A stretch of DNA of 64,000 bases from JBBDJB01 sp040880125 (GTDB taxonomy: Bacteria; Planctomycetota; Planctomycetia; Pirellulales; JBBDJB01), in NCBI GenBank assembly GCA_040880125.1, contig JBBDJB010000049.1, positions 14,709 to 78,708 on the forward strand, read 5' to 3'. The notes under the pieces are model-generated. The model had not been told where the DNA came from and ran no database searches. It saw only the letters and a program-made list of their open reading frames with translations. The translations under genes and the position numbers were made by a program. Positions 61,466-64,000 of this stretch are shown here, one piece after another. The number at the start of each line of letters is the position of its first letter. The first letter of the stretch is position 1.

Positions 61466-63847
61466 ATGCGCTGGACGTTTCTTGCCGTCACACTCGCGGT
61501 CGCTTTTCTTTCGCCGGCGGTGCTGGTTTCCGCGCAAGAGGTCGATGCCTCCGTCACGGCGCTGGGCAAGCAACTGATCGACGGCGAAACCGAAGAGCGG
61601 CGCGATGCGGCGTATGCGCTCGAGGATCTCGGGCTGGACGCCGCCGACGCGGTGCCCGAAATGGTCCAGGCGCTGGAAGACCGTGACGAGCAGGTCCTTT
61701 CGACGGTGCTCCGCTGCCTGTTGCACCTGGGGCCGCAGGCGGAGCCCGCCATCCCCGGGCTGATCGAATTGCTCGGCGATCGCAGCAGCCAGACGAGCTA
61801 TCGCGCCTCGGCCGTGCTGGGGCACATCGGCCCGGCGGCCGTCGAGCCGCTGCTGAAGGCGCTGGAGTCCGACAACGGGCGGACTCGCGGCGGCGCGGCC
61901 GAAGCCTTCTCCTTTATGCAGGACTTGCCAGGGCCCGTAATCGAACAGCTCGCCGCGCGGCTGGGCGACGAGGAGGGCGGCGTGCGGGCACTGGCCGCCG
62001 GGTCGCTGGGACGGCTCGGTGCGCCGGCCGTGCCCGCGGTGACCAGACAGCTTCAATCCGAGTCGCTGCCGGCACGCGTTGCCGCGGCGCAAGCGCTCGC
62101 CGGGGCAGGCCAGACCTCCCTGCCGGCCGCAGATCCGCTGCGCACGGCCGCCACCGACGAAGACGCCGAGCTCCGGGCGGCCGCCATCGCCGCCCTAGCC
62201 GCGGCACACGCCAACACCAACGAGGATCTTCGCCTCTTCGAGCAGGCCCTGGCCGACGCCGATCAAAAGGTCCGTGACCAGGCGATCGTGGGGATGATAC
62301 ACGCGGGCGACGCAGCGGAGCAGTCGGTGCCGGCGCTGGTGAAGATGATCGACCACCAGGACGCGGACCTGCAGCGGACTGCGATCTTCGTGCTGGGGCA
62401 GATCGGTCCGGCCGCGGCCGATGCCGTGCCGGCCTTGCTCGGCAAGTTGGGCGGCGACGCGGAGCTGAATGATGTGGTGGTGGCTACCGTCGGCAAGATC
62501 GGTACGCCTGCCATCCCCCATTTGCTGGCGGCGGCCGGCGGCGAGGCGGTTTCGACCGACACTCTCGCCCAGGCACTGGGGCGGATGGGCACGCCGGCGG
62601 CAGCGGCGCTGATCGAGGCATCCCAGAGCGAAAAGCCGGCGGTGCGAGCGGCGGTAGTACAAAGCTGGGGTTACATGGATCCGCGGCCGGAGCAGGCCCT
62701 GCAACAGGTCGGCCGATCTCTGCAAGATCCGGCGGCGGACGTTCGCGCGGCGGCCGCCCGGGCGGCGGAGCGCATGGCCCGAGAGGCCCAGCCGCTTCGC
62801 GAGGGCCTCACCGCGGCGCTGGACGATGCGGACGGGCAGGTTCGCGCCGGTGCCGTAGCGGCGCTGGTCGCCATCGGTATGCCGGCCGAGGAACTGATTC
62901 CCTCAATGGTCAAGGCGCTCAAAGACACCAGCTCCGCCGTCCGCAGTCAGGCGGCCGACTCGCTGGCCGAATCGCTCGACGGCGCAGGCGACGCGGCCGA
63001 GCCGGCCATTGGTCCACTGGTGCAGGCGCTGTCCGACGAGGCGCCCCAGGTTAGAGCGAGCGCCGCGGCGGCGCTGGGCGCCATCGGACGGGACGTGTCG
63101 GACGATGGCCGCCGAGCGGTGATCGCCCTGGTGCGCGATCCGGACGTTGCAGTACGCACGCGAGCTAGCCAGGCACTGGGCCGCATGCGGGCGAGCGATG
63201 ACTCGGTGGCCGCCCTGGTGACCGCCTTGGACGACGAGCAGGAGCCGGTCCGGCTGGCGGCGGTCGAAGCGCTGGGGCAGTTGGATGAGGACGCGCGTGC
63301 GGCAATTGAGCCACTCCGTCAGCGGATCAGTGACGCTTCGCCCAGCGTTCGCTCAGCGGTGATCCACGCTCTGAGCGAGATCGATCGGGAAGAGCCGGCG
63401 GTCGCCGAGACGCTCATCGCCGCCTTGAGCGACAGCGAATGGGCGGTCCGCAAGACGGCGACGGCCGCGGTGGCGGAACTGGGCTCGCAGGGCAAGGCGG
63501 CGGTACCTCGGCTGCTGGAGCTGCTCGAGAGCGATGACGATGCTGACGCCGCCCGATCGGCCCTGCGGGAAATCGACGACGCCGGTCCGGAGGCGGTGCC
63601 GGGGCTGGTTAAGGTCCTGGAGGATCGCGACCGCCGCATGTCGTTCCTGGCGGTGCGGCTGCTGGGCAAGGTTGGTCCGCCAGCAAAGGACGCGCTGCCG
63701 CTGTTGCGCGAGATGACTGGGCGCCGCGGTCGCGGCTTCGGCCGCATCGGGGACATGGTCGAAGAGGCCATCCGCCAGATCGAAGGCCGCCCGGAGGAAG
63801 ATGACGACGACGGGCGCCGCCGCCGCGATCGGGACGACGACGATTGA
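61466..63847 (+). CDS. Exported HEAT-repeat protein
   Basis: The 793-residue protein has a signal peptide (MRWTFLAVTLAVAFLSPAVL, cleaved near SAQ) and then 15 or more tandem HEAT/PBS-lyase repeats of about 35 residues, each with the pattern VRxxAAxALGxIG (for example VRASAAAALGAIG, VRLAAVEALGQLD). Such superhelical scaffolds bind partner proteins. A very acidic and basic tail (EEDDDDGRRRRDRDDDD) ends it. It follows a DUF1592/DUF1552 pair, so it may help assemble or present those exported proteins; this is inferred from position only. Confidence 0.92.
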   Translation: MRWTFLAVTLAVAFLSPAVLVSAQEVDASVTALGKQLIDGETEERRDAAYALEDLGLDAADAVPEMVQALEDRDEQVLSTVLRCLLHLGPQAEPAIPGLIELLGDRSSQTSYRASAVLGHIGPAAVEPLLKALESDNGRTRGGAAEAFSFMQDLPGPVIEQLAARLGDEEGGVRALAAGSLGRLGAPAVPAVTRQLQSESLPARVAAAQALAGAGQTSLPAADPLRTAATDEDAELRAAAIAALAAAHANTNEDLRLFEQALADADQKVRDQAIVGMIHAGDAAEQSVPALVKMIDHQDADLQRTAIFVLGQIGPAAADAVPALLGKLGGDAELNDVVVATVGKIGTPAIPHLLAAAGGEAVSTDTLAQALGRMGTPAAAALIEASQSEKPAVRAAVVQSWGYMDPRPEQALQQVGRSLQDPAADVRAAAARAAERMAREAQPLREGLTAALDDADGQVRAGAVAALVAIGMPAEELIPSMVKALKDTSSAVRSQAADSLAESLDGAGDAAEPAIGPLVQALSDEAPQVRASAAAALGAIGRDVSDDGRRAVIALVRDPDVAVRTRASQALGRMRASDDSVAALVTALDDEQEPVRLAAVEALGQLDEDARAAIEPLRQRISDASPSVRSAVIHALSEIDREEPAVAETLIAALSDSEWAVRKTATAAVAELGSQGKAAVPRLLELLESDDDADAARSALREIDDAGPEAVPGLVKVLEDRDRRMSFLAVRLLGKVGPPAKDALPLLREMTGRRGRGFGRIGDMVEEAIRQIEGRPEEDDDDGRRRRDRDDDD

Positions 63848-63875
63848 TCCGCGAGCAATTCGGCACTGACCATTT

Positions 63876-63940
63876 GGTGGCACAGACATTCCTGACTGTG
63901 CATAAACCTGTCTGAGCACAACGCCGGGTGCCACTGCTGG
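63876..63940. repeat. Second copy of the palindromic intergenic repeat
   Basis: GGTGGCACAGACATTCCTG, found also at 56213-56231, begins here, with a near-perfect hairpin (CACAGACA/TGACTGTG, one mismatch). A 7-bp inverted repeat (GTGGCAC 63877-63883, GTGCCAC 63928-63934) bounds the element, and it ends in GGGTGCCACTGCTGGC, a boundary similar to the other copy. It lies just past the HEAT-repeat stop. Confidence 0.7.
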
Positions 63941-64000
63941 CCCCTCCCAATCCTGTTCGGCACTTTTGTTGCCAGGGGGAACTTTTCCGGGGGGGCGCCG

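Noticed and set aside
60235..61752. 505-codon minus-strand frame across the DUF1552 and HEAT genes
   Set aside because: Shadow frame crossing two strongly supported genes on the other strand.

Overview
The window is about 64 kb of GC-rich DNA that reads as part of a Planctomycetota chromosome, probably of the Pirellulales type. The evidence is two DUF1592/DUF1552 cytochrome and Tat-protein gene pairs, a 4588-residue secreted protein with the planctomycete LExLExRxLL export motif and dockerin-like C-terminal repeats, several secreted or lipobox proteins, and a split ribosomal alpha operon. No rRNA, CRISPR array, phage or intact transposase is seen. One tRNA gene, tRNA-Ser(CGA), is present.

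Layout. 1-6.1 kb: the end of a probable metallopeptidase-type gene, translationally coupled to a 1838-residue protein combining a degenerate kinase C-lobe, DUF4011, SF1 helicase, MTES_1575-type nuclease and WGR. This looks like a defence or nucleic-acid surveillance cassette. 6.5-14.2 kb (minus strand): a DUF1592 cytochrome, DUF1552 protein and small exported protein operon, then a MarR regulator and a secreted double esterase. RGG/FGG-rich loops occur in both the cytochrome and the esterase. 14.7-20.0 kb: tRNA-Ser, a BaiN-type flavoprotein, an FAD monooxygenase, a lipoprotein and a DUF2752 membrane protein. 20.0-29.8 kb: housekeeping genes (ymdB, rny, tilS, tsaD, an S41 protease, an acyl-CoA dehydrogenase) and a small helical protein. 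29.8-35.6 kb: a secreted metallophosphoesterase, a three-gene polyamine operon (speD-like, deoxyhypusine synthase-like, speB) and a divergent zinc-peptidase-like gene. 35.6-49.4 kb: the giant extracellular protein. 50.1-53.5 kb: a methyltransferase-like gene, a membrane-anchored Ser/Thr kinase and a small HELWH protein. 53.6-57.3 kb (minus strand): rpmJ-rpsM-rpsK-rpsD-rpoA-rplQ, with a palindromic repeat inserted between rpsK and rpsD. 58.0-63.8 kb: a second DUF1592/DUF1552 pair followed by a secreted HEAT-repeat protein.

The most novel items are the pseudokinase-helicase-nuclease-WGR protein and the compact polyamine operon, whose AdoMet-decarboxylase homologue has Gln instead of Glu at the cleavage site and may act on a different substrate. 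All functional statements rest on reading motifs and gene order; no database search was possible.
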